A stretch of DNA of 64,000 nt from an uncultured Bacteroidales bacterium. GTDB taxonomy: Bacteria; Bacteroidota; Bacteroidia; Bacteroidales; UBA932. The notes below the pieces were generated by a model that did not search any database, was not told where the DNA came from, and worked only from the letters and a program-made list of their open reading frames with translations. Location: contig CALUPD010000001.1 in the NCBI GenBank assembly GCA_944322605.1, forward strand, positions 1 through 64,000, given 5' to 3'. Position numbers and translations under genes: made by a program. Of the stretch, positions 44,110-52,250 are shown piece after piece (position 1 is the first letter of the stretch; the number at the start of each line of letters is the position of its first letter).

Positions 44110-44987
44110 CCATATTCAAGGAATACGGTTTGATCACGTTAGGATTGTTGTTGTACACCATCGGGATGCAGATATTCGTTTTCCCGAACCAGTTGGTCGG
44201 AGGAGGCGTATCGGGTATTTCGGCGTTATTGCTGTACGCTCTTAAAATACCTGTGAGCTGGTCTTATTTCATTATAAACTTGGCTCTGTTGGCCATAGGC
44301 CTGAAAGTATTGGGCAAGGCGTTCGGGTTCAAGACAGTCTATGCGATTTTCATAGCGTCCCTGTTCTATGAAATACTTCCAAGGATAGATGTGATAAATG
44401 AATTCGCGCTTGAATTCTCACGTGAAAGCCTGCCTTTGATATGCGCCATGTTCGGCGGCTTGTGCGCCGGCGGCGGAATAGGGATTTCCTTCACTCAGGG
44501 AGGAAGTACCGGCGGTACTGATATCATAGCATTGATAGTCAATAAGTACAGGAACATATCCCCGGGCAAGATCATCCTTTTGCTTGATATAATCATCATA
44601 GGTTCTTCATTCTTTATAAACCATGACATGTCAGTAAGCCAAAGATTGCTTATCGTCCTTTACGGTTATGTGCTTACTTTCGTTGTCAGCAACGTCGCGG
44701 ATGCGATATTGGCCGGTAATAAAAGTTCCATGCAGCTATTCATATTTTCGAAAGAGTATGAGAAGATCGCGGATTCCGTTGTCGCGCAGATCGGCAGGGG
44801 CGTTACCATAATCGACGGTACCGGCTGGTATACTAAAACGGAAGGCAAGGTGGCCATGGTCATAGTGAGGAAAACTGAACTGAGCAGGACCCTTGCAGTG
44901 ATAAAACGCATAGATCCAAAAGCATTTATCAGCGTAGGCGATGTAATGGGAGTGTACGGCCAGGGATTCGATCAGATAAAAAAATAA
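44082..44987 (+). CDS. YitT family membrane protein (second of a pair)
   Basis: The 301-residue protein mirrors its neighbour: 'VFPNQLVGGGVSGISALLLY', GISFTQGGSTGGTDIIALIV, and a DUF2179 domain 'IGRGVTIIDGTGWYTKTEGK'. The N-terminal 'KKILTIFKEYGLITLGLLLY' parallels the first copy's 'KKIFTLIKEYVLITLGMFLY'. The strong terminator 46 nt downstream ends the leuS-yitT-yitT unit. Confidence 0.94.
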   Translation: MEKSSKKILTIFKEYGLITLGLLLYTIGMQIFVFPNQLVGGGVSGISALLLYALKIPVSWSYFIINLALLAIGLKVLGKAFGFKTVYAIFIASLFYEILPRIDVINEFALEFSRESLPLICAMFGGLCAGGGIGISFTQGGSTGGTDIIALIVNKYRNISPGKIILLLDIIIIGSSFFINHDMSVSQRLLIVLYGYVLTFVVSNVADAILAGNKSSMQLFIFSKEYEKIADSVVAQIGRGVTIIDGTGWYTKTEGKVAMVIVRKTELSRTLAVIKRIDPKAFISVGDVMGVYGQGFDQIKK

Positions 44988-45032
44988 AAAAGGTAGAAAA
45001 CTTATTAAAGAAAAAGATAAATGAGTTCTTAC

Positions 45033-45067
45033 AAGGACCGGCTTGCTTTGCAGGGCCGGTCCTTTTT
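45033..45067 (+). terminator. Intrinsic terminator after leuS-yitT-yitT
   Basis: AAGGACCGGC (45033-45042) pairs perfectly with GCCGGTCCTT (45055-45064) around a 12-nt loop, followed by TTTTTG. The loop and right arm also hold the -33 box of the next promoter. Confidence 0.9.
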
Positions 45068-45076
45068 GTATTTTTG
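45047..45076 (+). promoter_or_regulatory. Promoter overlapping the terminator
   Basis: TTTG (45047-45050) in the terminator loop, an 18-nt spacer and TATTTTTG (45069-45076) fit the Bacteroidota consensus. The start near 45083 would give a leader of about 100 nt for the AraC-type gene at 45182, containing the hairpin described below. Confidence 0.55.
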
Positions 45077-45095
45077 CCCGACGAAAGCGGGAAAA

Positions 45096-45172
45096 GCATA
45101 ACGGATTCGATTGCGGTTTTGTCCGCAATCTTTATGCAGCGCAACGGCTTTGATTGTAAATGCAGTTTAATT
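45096..45172 (+). repeat. Hairpin/GCGCAACG element in the regulator leader
   Basis: A two-part stem, GCATAA (45096-45101) with TTATGC (45132-45137) and GATTGCGG (45109-45116) with CCGCAATC (45123-45130), is followed by CAGCGCAACG, then GATTGTAAATGCAGTTTAA. The tail matches copy A near 21.6 kb (GATTGTAAACGAAGTTTAA) apart from small differences. It ends 9 nt before ATG 45182. Confidence 0.7.
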
Positions 45173-45181
45173 TGAGGTGAG

Positions 45182-46330
45182 ATGATATATTTTTACGAAA
45201 TGATGCCGATTTTGATTCTTTTAGTTTTGTCCATGTCCTATTGCGCATATTTTCTTTTGCAGGAAAGAAAGTGCAGGAATGCTTCCGGCGGAATCCTTAG
45301 GAGCATGACGTTGGGCCATCTGATAAAAAGCCTTGGCTTTCTGTCAATACTGTGTCTCATGCTTGTCCTTGCCGGTTTGTTTTTTCCGCCTGATGCGCCC
45401 GATGGCCAGTATTTGCATTTTTCGATGACGATGCTCGGTTTTTCGCCGGCGGTCTTCATGTCGTTGCCTTTCAGGACTCTGTATAAGGAAAAGATGAATG
45501 TCAAGCTGATATATGCCTCTTATTCTGCTGCTTTGCTCCTGTTTGTCTTTGCGGCAGCGAAAAGCCCGTCGGACGCCGGCAGTTTCAATGATGCGGTTTT
45601 CGCGATTTGCGCCATATGCCTTGTCCTCTTCATGGCATTCAGGTTCAGAGCCTTGTATTTAAGCGGATATTGGAAGCGTTATTCCGTGACGGTGCTGTCT
45701 CTCAAGAGCAATATGTTCTATATTGGAGTGTTCGCCATTTCATTATGCATCGTGACGGCATTTTATCTTTTGCCGGCATCGCTTCTGTCATTGTCGGTCT
45801 TCTGCATCCTGCTTTCTGCATTGGTGTTTTTCATATGCCATGAAATTTCTTCCGGAACAATCACGCAGGAATCTTCGTATAAAAGCATATCCTTGCTTCC
45901 TGATGAAATGCCGAAAGAAGTCGTGGTCAATGATGGTGTCCTGCAGGAAATCCAGGAACGCCTCGTGGCTTATTTCAACAAGGAAAAGCCGTATCTCGAT
46001 CCCGATCTCAAGATCGGCGATGTCGCGCTCGGAATATTCACTAACAAGACATATTTGTCCAAGGTTTTGAATTTGAAGATGCATACGAATTTCAACAAAT
46101 TCGTCAATTCGTACAGGATCAGCATGGCGATGGAGCTTTACAGGAACAACCCTTCCTTGAAAATAGGGGAGTTGTGCACGCGCTCGGGATTCAATAATAT
46201 GCCGTCTTTCAATCACTCGTTCAGAATGGTCGCAGGATGTTCCCCATCTGAATGGTGCAAGAAAGTACGAAGCCAGATTTGCGTTGACGGGGTGATTAGC
46301 GGGGAGGATAACATGAATGGACGAATATGA
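45182..46330 (+). CDS. Membrane-bound AraC-type transcriptional regulator
   Basis: The 382-residue protein has about seven hydrophobic segments in residues 1-225 and a cytoplasmic AraC/XylS-type double helix-turn-helix at ~270-360 ('KIGDVALGIFTNKTYLSKVL', 'FNKFVNSYRISMAMELYRNN', KIGELCTRSGFNNMPSFNHS). A membrane-anchored DNA-binding regulator of this layout is common in Bacteroidota and presumably senses an envelope signal. Its 3' end overlaps the next AraC-type gene by 14 nt. Its leader contains a dispersed hairpin element. Confidence 0.9.
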   Translation: MIYFYEMMPILILLVLSMSYCAYFLLQERKCRNASGGILRSMTLGHLIKSLGFLSILCLMLVLAGLFFPPDAPDGQYLHFSMTMLGFSPAVFMSLPFRTLYKEKMNVKLIYASYSAALLLFVFAAAKSPSDAGSFNDAVFAICAICLVLFMAFRFRALYLSGYWKRYSVTVLSLKSNMFYIGVFAISLCIVTAFYLLPASLLSLSVFCILLSALVFFICHEISSGTITQESSYKSISLLPDEMPKEVVVNDGVLQEIQERLVAYFNKEKPYLDPDLKIGDVALGIFTNKTYLSKVLNLKMHTNFNKFVNSYRISMAMELYRNNPSLKIGELCTRSGFNNMPSFNHSFRMVAGCSPSEWCKKVRSQICVDGVISGEDNMNGRI

Positions 46331-46700
46331 AACGCTTGCGGATGTCGCATCGAGGCTCGACGAAGTCATGGAGGGCGAAGCTCCGTACCTGAAAGGAAAG
46401 TATACGCTTGAAAACCTGGCGAGGTCGGCAGGCACGAACCGCACGTATGCCTCCCGTTCGTTCTCCAAGATGAAAAAGACGAGCTATACCGCCTATTGCA
46501 ATAAAAGGAGGATCAAGGTGGCGGAAAAGCTTCTTTTGGAAGAGAATGACGACGGGACATACAAGTACAAGATACCGGACGTGGCCTTGATGTCCGGTTT
46601 TTCTTCCGAAAGGACTTTCTACCGCGCAATGTTAAAATACAGCGGATTGACACCCTCCAAATTCAGATTTGTGAAGAAGTATTCTATAAATATGTTTTAG
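46317..46700 (+). CDS. Small AraC-type regulator (DNA-binding domain only)
   Basis: The 127-residue protein is essentially one AraC-type DNA-binding domain: first helix-turn-helix 'YTLENLARSAGTNRTYASRS', linker 'YCNKRRIKVAEKLLLEEND' and second 'IPDVALMSGFSSERTFYRAM', ending in the 'SGLTPSKFRF' signature. It has no sensor domain. It overlaps the membrane-bound regulator by 14 nt in another frame, and its N-terminus resembles that protein's pre-HTH part, so it may be a duplicate that lost the membrane half. The palindromic tandem repeats begin 15 nt after its stop. Confidence 0.85.
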   Translation: MDEYETLADVASRLDEVMEGEAPYLKGKYTLENLARSAGTNRTYASRSFSKMKKTSYTAYCNKRRIKVAEKLLLEENDDGTYKYKIPDVALMSGFSSERTFYRAMLKYSGLTPSKFRFVKKYSINMF

Positions 46701-46714
46701 AATTTGTCGCAGGC

Positions 46715-46936
46715 GGCCCGCATATACTGTTGCGCCTGGGGCATAGCAAATTCATTTACTATGCCCTCGGCTTCTGCGCAATTCGGCCCTTATGGGCCGC
46801 ATATACTGTTCACGCCTGGGGCATAGCAAATACATTTGCTATGCTCTCGGCTTCTGCGCAATTCGGCCCTTGCGGGCCGCATATACTGTTGCGCCTCGGC
46901 AGAGCAAATGTATTTGCTATGCTCTCGGCTTCTGCG
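46715..46936 (-). repeat. Three 80-bp tandem repeats with nested palindromes
   Basis: Units begin at 46715, 46795 and 46875 (exact 80-nt period; the third is shortened at its 3' end where the -7 box begins). The unit ends are inverted (GGGCCG and CGGCCC). The centre is a palindrome: in unit 2, GCATAGCAAAT and ATTTGCTATGC separated by 2 nt; unit 1 has one mismatch; unit 3 keeps 8 bp per arm. On the minus strand each unit reads GCAGAAGCCGAG, stem, stem, then CCGAGGCGCAAC or CCAGGCG, the same flanks as the hairpin elements at 21.6 and 37.5 kb. Confidence 0.9.
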
Positions 46937-46944
46937 TATATTTG
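46913..46944 (+). promoter_or_regulatory. Promoter of ettA inside the last tandem repeat
   Basis: TTTG (46913-46916), a 20-nt spacer and TATATTTG (46937-46944) match the consensus. The -33 box is part of the right arm of the palindrome in repeat unit 3; the -7 box lies just where the repeat diverges. In unit 2 the corresponding -33 is present but the -7 position reads CAATTCGG. Start near 46951, about 13 nt before ATG 46964. Confidence 0.75.
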
Positions 46945-46963
46945 CGCCAATAAAAGAAAACTT

Positions 46964-48640
46964 ATGGCAGACGAGAAAATAATCTTTTCAATGAACGGGG
47001 TAGGCAAGGTCCTTCCGGCAAGCAACAAGACCATATTGAAGGATATTTACCTATCTTTTTTTTATGGCGCGAAAATCGGAATAATCGGATTGAACGGCTC
47101 CGGAAAATCAACCCTGATGAAAATCATAGCGGGAATCGAATCCCCTACGCATGGCGAGGTGGTTTGGGCTCCCGGTTATACGGTCGGTTATCTTGAACAG
47201 GAACCTTTTCTTGATGATAATAAAACAGTCCGCGAAGTAGTCGAAGAAGGCGTTCAGGAGGTGGCGGATCTATTAAAAGAATACGAGTCCGTGAATGCCA
47301 GGTTCGCCGAGCCGATGGACGATGATCAGATGAATAAATTGATAGAATACCAGGGCGAGCTGACGGAAAAGATAGAGCACCTTAACGGCTGGGAACTCGA
47401 TTCAAAGTTGGAGAGGGCCATGGACGCCCTCATGTGTCCTGAACCCGATACTCCGGTGAAGGTGTTGAGCGGAGGCGAACGCAGGAGAGTCGCCCTTTGC
47501 AGATTGCTTTTGCGCGAACCGGATGTGCTTTTGCTTGACGAACCGACCAACCATCTCGATACGGAAAGCATACAGTGGCTTGAAGCCCATCTGCAACAAT
47601 ACAAGGGCACTGTCATTGCAGTTACGCATGACAGGTATTTCCTTGACAATGTGGCCGGATGGATACTGGAACTCGACCGTGGAGAAGGAATTCCATGGAA
47701 GGGAAATTATTCTTCCTGGCTGGATCAGAAATCGAAAAGGCTCCAGCAAGAGGAAAAACAGGAGAGCAAACGCAGGAAAACCCTTGAGCGCGAGCTTGAA
47801 TGGGTAAGGATGTCTCCAAAGGCAAGGCATGCCAAGTCGAAGGCGAGATTGTCGGCCTATGAGAAAATGTTAAACGAAGACGGCAAGGCCAAGGAAGAAA
47901 AATTGGAAATATTCATTCCTAACGGCCCAAGGCTCGGCAATCGCGTGATAGAAGCGAGGAACGTCTCCAAGTCGTTCGGCGACAAGGTCCTTTTCGAAAA
48001 TCTCAATTTCGTGCTTCCTCCGGCAGGAATAGTCGGGGTGATAGGACCTAACGGGGCCGGAAAAACCACATTGTTCAGGCTTATAATGGGAATAGAAAAG
48101 CCTGACAATGGCGAATTCTTGATAGGTGAAACCGTCAAGGTCGCTTATGTGGACCAGCAGCACAAGTCGATAGACCCTGACAAGACCGTTTATCAGACCA
48201 TATCGGAGAATTCCGATTTTGTCAAATTGGGAAACAGGGAAATTAACGCGCGCGCATATGTTTCGAGGTTCAATTTTTCCGGGGCGGACCAGGAGAAAAA
48301 ATGCGGAGTCCTTTCAGGCGGCGAAAGAAACAGGCTTCATTTGGCATTGACATTAAAGGAAGAGGCGAATGTCCTTTTGCTGGACGAGCCGACCAATGAT
48401 GTTGATGTCAATACGATAAGGGCTCTTGAAGAAGGTCTTGAGAATTTTGCCGGATGCGCTGTCGTGATTTCGCATGACAGATGGTTTTTGGACAGGATAG
48501 CAACCCATATACTTGCATTCGAGGGAGATTCTCAGGTGTATTTCTTCGAAGGTTCGTATTCCGAGTACGAAGAAAACAAGAAAATGAGGCTCGGGGATAA
48601 TGAGCCTCACAGGTTCAAATACAAAAAACTGATGGAGTAG
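46964..48640 (+). CDS. ettA: ABC-F ATPase EttA (energy-dependent translational throttle)
   Basis: The 558-residue soluble protein has two ABC domains and no membrane segment. Walker A motifs are GLNGSGKST (42-50) and GPNGAGKTT (second half), with signatures LSGGERRRVALCRLL and LSGGERNRLHLALTL; the inter-domain linker is charged (SKRLQQEEKQESKRRKTLER). The second Walker B stretch DEPTNDVDVNTIRALEEGLE is the EttA form. EttA binds the ribosomal E site and gates initiation by ATP/ADP ratio. ATG 46964 (MADEKIIFSM) is chosen; the frame upstream to 46730 only translates the tandem repeats. Confidence 0.97.
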   Translation: MADEKIIFSMNGVGKVLPASNKTILKDIYLSFFYGAKIGIIGLNGSGKSTLMKIIAGIESPTHGEVVWAPGYTVGYLEQEPFLDDNKTVREVVEEGVQEVADLLKEYESVNARFAEPMDDDQMNKLIEYQGELTEKIEHLNGWELDSKLERAMDALMCPEPDTPVKVLSGGERRRVALCRLLLREPDVLLLDEPTNHLDTESIQWLEAHLQQYKGTVIAVTHDRYFLDNVAGWILELDRGEGIPWKGNYSSWLDQKSKRLQQEEKQESKRRKTLERELEWVRMSPKARHAKSKARLSAYEKMLNEDGKAKEEKLEIFIPNGPRLGNRVIEARNVSKSFGDKVLFENLNFVLPPAGIVGVIGPNGAGKTTLFRLIMGIEKPDNGEFLIGETVKVAYVDQQHKSIDPDKTVYQTISENSDFVKLGNREINARAYVSRFNFSGADQEKKCGVLSGGERNRLHLALTLKEEANVLLLDEPTNDVDVNTIRALEEGLENFAGCAVVISHDRWFLDRIATHILAFEGDSQVYFFEGSYSEYEENKKMRLGDNEPHRFKYKKLME

Positions 48641-48767
48641 GACGATGCCGGTCCGGGCAACTGCATTGGTATAAGGATAATAAAAATAAAGGAAAGATAT
48701 CCGGCTATTTTCCTTTATTTTTAAGCTTATGTCGCCAACTATTTTTGGCAACATAACCAAATAATGA

Positions 48768-48807
48768 ACGGGGCTGTGTCGTAATGCACGATACAGCCCC
48801 GTTTTTA
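48768..48807 (+). terminator. Intrinsic terminator after ettA
   Basis: ACGGGGCTGTGTCGT (48768-48782) pairs with ACGATACAGCCCCGT (48788-48802; one G-U pair) around AATGC, followed by TTTTT. It sits between ettA and a convergent lipoprotein gene. Confidence 0.92.
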
Positions 48808-48824
48808 GAATCATTGAAAAAATC

Positions 48825-50156
48825 CTACCAGTCTTCGGATACCTCTATCATGCCTGAATACTCCGTGCTTATGCTGTTGCCGTCTACATCGTATAGGTCG
48901 GCAACTATCGTGTATGTTCCGTCTCCGTTAGCCGTGATGGTCAGTTTTCCTGAATCTATAGTAGCGTCCCAGCTATAGGAATCCTTTTCGTAATAGTAGC
49001 TGCCGTCCTGGTTATAATCTTCATCGCGCCATCCCTTGACGACGGTTCCTGCCTTGAGGCTTGAGCTGACCTGGTATTCTCCCTGCATGTTGTACGGGAA
49101 TTTAGACATGTTGTCCAGCTGGATGTACAGGCCGAGCCTTGTTTCGTCCGATTCGTAGCTGCTTTTCGCCTGTATTGCAAGGTAGACAGTGCTGGCATTG
49201 TCAGAATAGTCGATCATTCCGTCTTCCCAGTAGGCGTTGCTCGCTTCGAATGCCACATCCCCCGTGAGTTTTGTGAATCCGTTACCTGCTTCAGGATCAG
49301 GCACGTATTCTTCATATTCGATTTCCAATGTTTCGACATCCGTTGTTCTCGCTCCGGCATATGCCCCGAAAGCAAATGCTACATACGTTCCTGTGCCGTA
49401 GGTTTCGAATACTTCGAAATAATTACGCTGGTCGATGCCCGAAGTAATAAGCACATTCAGGGCAGAGGCATTGACTTCAAGGTATTCATCGGCTATGGCT
49501 TCAGGAGAATCATAATTGTCGAATCCCCCTTCCTTAGGCATTACATAGAAGCAGTAAGGATCATCGTTTGACGGTTCTACTCGGATTATCGTTTCGTCCA
49601 CAAGCAAAATCTTGAAGGTGTTGTCGGACGGTTCAACTTTGCCGGTTATGTAAAGTTCAGACATTTCGACATCCGTAGTAAGAGTTCCGGTTTCATCCAC
49701 CCCGAATGCAAGCAGGTACAATTCAGTCATTTGGGTGTATCCTCCGAAAGTCGAAGTCTGGGTTCCTGTGGAAATCTGGTCGTTGTACATCTCTTCGAAT
49801 GACATGTATCCGTAGTCGGCGAAGCTTTCTTTCCAAAGGTTGACCGTGGCCAATGCGGCAGCGGTTATGTCGGAATGGTAAGTTCCTTCGTATGCGGCTT
49901 TCGGAATTGCGGACCAGAAATATTTCAGCTGCTGGTCTTCAGGAGTCACCTTTGCCTTAATGTATGCCGGGTCGATTTCGAGCACTTCGAAATCGAACAT
50001 AGAGGTTTTCACTATCGTGCTGTCAGTTCCGGGTTCGACGGTTGCCGAATCGTCGCCGCTGCCCGGTGGTGTCGGGCCGTTAGTCTTTTCGCATGATACG
50101 ATAGCAAATGCTGCAATGCATATGGCTACCATTTGTAGTAGGAATGTTTTTCTCAT
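48825..50156 (-). CDS. Large surface-type lipoprotein of unknown function
   Basis: The 443-residue protein has a lipoprotein signal (FLLQMVAICIAAFAIVSC, Cys 22) followed by a Pro/Gly/Ser/Thr linker (KTNGPTPPGSGDDS), suggesting surface export. Two units of similar sequence, 'FDFEVLEIDPAYIKAKVTPE' near 54 and 'ELYITGKVEPSDNTFKILLV' near 165, suggest fibronectin- or Ig-like repeats, and the C-terminal ~110 residues form another beta-rich module ('GKLTITANGDGTYTIVADLY'). No catalytic motif is seen. It has a -33/-7-like promoter and is monocistronic. Confidence 0.82.
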   Translation of the reverse strand: MRKTFLLQMVAICIAAFAIVSCEKTNGPTPPGSGDDSATVEPGTDSTIVKTSMFDFEVLEIDPAYIKAKVTPEDQQLKYFWSAIPKAAYEGTYHSDITAAALATVNLWKESFADYGYMSFEEMYNDQISTGTQTSTFGGYTQMTELYLLAFGVDETGTLTTDVEMSELYITGKVEPSDNTFKILLVDETIIRVEPSNDDPYCFYVMPKEGGFDNYDSPEAIADEYLEVNASALNVLITSGIDQRNYFEVFETYGTGTYVAFAFGAYAGARTTDVETLEIEYEEYVPDPEAGNGFTKLTGDVAFEASNAYWEDGMIDYSDNASTVYLAIQAKSSYESDETRLGLYIQLDNMSKFPYNMQGEYQVSSSLKAGTVVKGWRDEDYNQDGSYYYEKDSYSWDATIDSGKLTITANGDGTYTIVADLYDVDGNSISTEYSGMIEVSEDW

Positions 50157-50197
50157 ATGAAACAGTTTTTTGTGGTTAAACAGTTTAAATATCCTTA

Positions 50198-50226
50198 CAA
50201 ATATAATAAAAATTTATAAATACAAA
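50198..50226 (-). promoter_or_regulatory. Promoter of the lipoprotein gene
   Basis: Minus strand TTTG (50226-50223), a 17-nt spacer and TATATTTG (50205-50198). The -7 match is perfect; the spacer is 2 nt short of the usual 19. Confidence 0.5.
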
Positions 50227-50256
50227 ATAATTTTATTAATAATGCGAAGAAGCCAG

Positions 50257-50290
50257 GCAAAAAAAATAGCCGCCCGGTCAGGACGGCTAT
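50257..50290 (-). terminator. Intrinsic terminator after the aminotransferase
   Basis: On the minus strand ATAGCCG (50290-50284) pairs with CGGCTAT (50272-50266), followed by a run of eight T. It lies 20 nt past the aminotransferase stop. Confidence 0.9.
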
Positions 50291-50309
50291 CTGCAATATC
50301 AGGTACTGC

Positions 50310-51500
50310 TTATTTCTTGAAAAGTTCCCTTATCGAATCAGCAAGGCGTTTTACACCTTCTATGATCTTTTCGTCGCTCATGAACGAGAAGTTGATCCTC
50401 ATTGTGTTCTGTCCTTTGCCGTCGCAGAAGAACACGTCGCCCACTACGAATGCCACATGTTTTTCCATTGCGATTTTGAAGAGATCCCTCGAATTGTAGC
50501 CTTCCGGCAACTGTACGAACAGGAACAAGCCTCCTTCAGGTTCTGTCCAGGTAACTCCTTCCGGCATGTATTTGTGGAAGCATTCGATCATCAGGTTGCG
50601 TTTTCCCCTGTAAAGTTCGATGGTCTTCTTCAAATTGGTTTCGTAGTAACCTTTCTGCATGTATTTTGCAGCGACAGCCTGGTCGAACCAAGGAGTGCAA
50701 AGGTCTGCTGACTGTTTTGCTATGTTGTATTTTTCAACGATTTCCTTAGGAGCTATGACCCATCCGATCCTGAATGACGGAACGAAAGTCTTGGAGAATG
50801 TTCCGAAGAGTATCACTCTTTCAGAATCCATAGAAGAAAGGAGCGGGTATTCCTGGCCCATGAACCTTATTTCCCTGTAAGGAACGTCTTCGACTACGAG
50901 GATGTCGTATTTCTTCGCTACTGCGAGGATTTCCTTGCGCTGTTCGAGATTCATGGTCGTTCCTGCCGGATTCTGGAAGTCAGGAATCACGTAGATGAAT
51001 TTCGGCTTTTTGCCTGCTTCTACAAGTTCACGGGTCTTTTCTTCCCATGATTCGCCGGCCTTTACTCCTACTACGTTAGCCCTGTAGGCTGTGAATGACT
51101 GCAATGCTCCGAGGTAAGAAGGAAGCTCGCACATGATGGTGTCTCCAGGGTTGATGAAAATCCTTGTAGTAAGGTCGATTGCCTGCTGCGAAGCTGTTGT
51201 TATTATGATGTTTTCTTTTGTTATGTTGAGACCCTGCTTGTTGTATCTTTTTACAAGTTCTTCGCGAAGAACTTCGTTGCCGTCCGTCGTGCCGTATTGA
51301 AGGGCTTTCCTTCCTTCAGTGGTAAGCACTTCCATCATTATTTCTTTCAATTCTTCGATAGGGAACGTGTCCGGGCTTGGCATCCCTCCGGCGAACGAAA
51401 TCATTTCAGGGTGATTAGCATATTTGAGCAATGCTCTGATTTCCGAAGCTTTCATGCTTTTTGCGCTTTCGGACAAAATTGATTGTACGTCTATTGCCAT
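50310..51500 (-). CDS. PLP-dependent class I/II aminotransferase (LysN/2-aminoadipate type)
   Basis: The 396-residue enzyme has the fold type I aminotransferase layout: 'ISFAGGMPSPDTFP' (substrate loop), 'LQYGTTDGNEVLREELVKRY', TTASQQAIDL (PLP phosphate), 'VIPDFQNPAGTTM' (Asn), 'LVVEDVPYREIRF' (Asp 205) and the Schiff-base Lys 237 in FGTFSKTFVPSFRIGW. This subgroup, close to 2-aminoadipate and aromatic/branched-chain aminotransferases and to the C-terminal part of MocR regulators, has broad specificity, so the true substrate is uncertain. It follows pth at 141 nt but probably has its own promoter (TATCTTTG on the minus strand, 51615-51608). Confidence 0.93.
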   Translation of the reverse strand: MAIDVQSILSESAKSMKASEIRALLKYANHPEMISFAGGMPSPDTFPIEELKEIMMEVLTTEGRKALQYGTTDGNEVLREELVKRYNKQGLNITKENIIITTASQQAIDLTTRIFINPGDTIMCELPSYLGALQSFTAYRANVVGVKAGESWEEKTRELVEAGKKPKFIYVIPDFQNPAGTTMNLEQRKEILAVAKKYDILVVEDVPYREIRFMGQEYPLLSSMDSERVILFGTFSKTFVPSFRIGWVIAPKEIVEKYNIAKQSADLCTPWFDQAVAAKYMQKGYYETNLKKTIELYRGKRNLMIECFHKYMPEGVTWTEPEGGLFLFVQLPEGYNSRDLFKIAMEKHVAFVVGDVFFCDGKGQNTMRINFSFMSDEKIIEGVKRLADSIRELFKK

Positions 51501-51641
51501 ATTGTATGATTTTAGATTATAAAATAAATTCCGCCAGTCTTCCGCGTTTTACGGCGCGGCATAGCATGATAATCGCGATTCTTAACGGGAAAGCGATTAC
51601 TTTCTTACAAAGATACAAAAAATAAGCCGTAATCTTTTAAA

Positions 51642-52229
51642 TTATTTAACGGCTTCATCTTTTTTCTTAGAAGTGTTGAATATGTTCATAGCCTTTTCTA
51701 TTCCCATGGCTATGAATGCCTCCGAGGCTTTTATGCATTCGTCCGCAATGAAAGGCAGCTCTTTCTCTTCATCCCCGGTCCAATGTCCGAGCACGTAATC
51801 TATCTGCCCGTTCTTGCGGAAATTGTCGCCTATGCCTACGCGTAATCTCGGATAATCTGTCCTTCCAAGTATCTCGGCGATGTTTTTCAACCCGTTATGT
51901 CCTCCGTCGCTTCCTTTGGCCCTTAGCCTGATGCTTCCGAAGGGCAATGCTATGTCGTCTACTATGACGAGCGATTTCTCTATCGGAGTCTTGGTTTGCT
52001 GTAGCCAGTAATTCACGGCTTTGCCGCTGAGATTCATGTAAGTGGACGGTTTCAGGAGGATTATTTTTTCTCCCCTGGCCCTGAGTTCTGCCGTAGAACC
52101 GTATCTCCCCGACATAAAAGAAATGTTGGATGCCTTCGCCCAGGCATCCAACACCGTAAAACCTATATTATGTCTGGTATTTGCATATTCGGCTCCTATG
52201 TTGCCGAGTCCTGTTATAAGATAGCTCAT
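51642..52229 (-). CDS. pth: Peptidyl-tRNA hydrolase
   Basis: The 195-residue enzyme frees tRNA from prematurely released peptidyl-tRNA. The catalytic His is in YANTRHNIGF (residue ~21), with the conserved Asn and Asp in 'KPSTYMNLSG' and 'LVIVDDIALPFG', and 'GSDGGHNGLKNI' near residue 110. The length is typical. It lies 21 nt downstream of rplY, a conserved pairing, and the two are probably one transcript. Confidence 0.97.
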   Translation of the reverse strand: MSYLITGLGNIGAEYANTRHNIGFTVLDAWAKASNISFMSGRYGSTAELRARGEKIILLKPSTYMNLSGKAVNYWLQQTKTPIEKSLVIVDDIALPFGSIRLRAKGSDGGHNGLKNIAEILGRTDYPRLRVGIGDNFRKNGQIDYVLGHWTGDEEKELPFIADECIKASEAFIAMGIEKAMNIFNTSKKKDEAVK

Positions 52230-52250
52230 ACCTTGTTTATGACGTCGTCA

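Noticed and set aside
46715..46936. CRISPR array
   Set aside because: Units are contiguous 80-bp repeats with internal palindromes and no variable spacers; no cas gene is present.
46730..46963. N-terminal extension of EttA by 78 residues
   Set aside because: It only translates the 80-bp tandem repeats and crosses the promoter; the family start is MADEKIIFSM at 46964.
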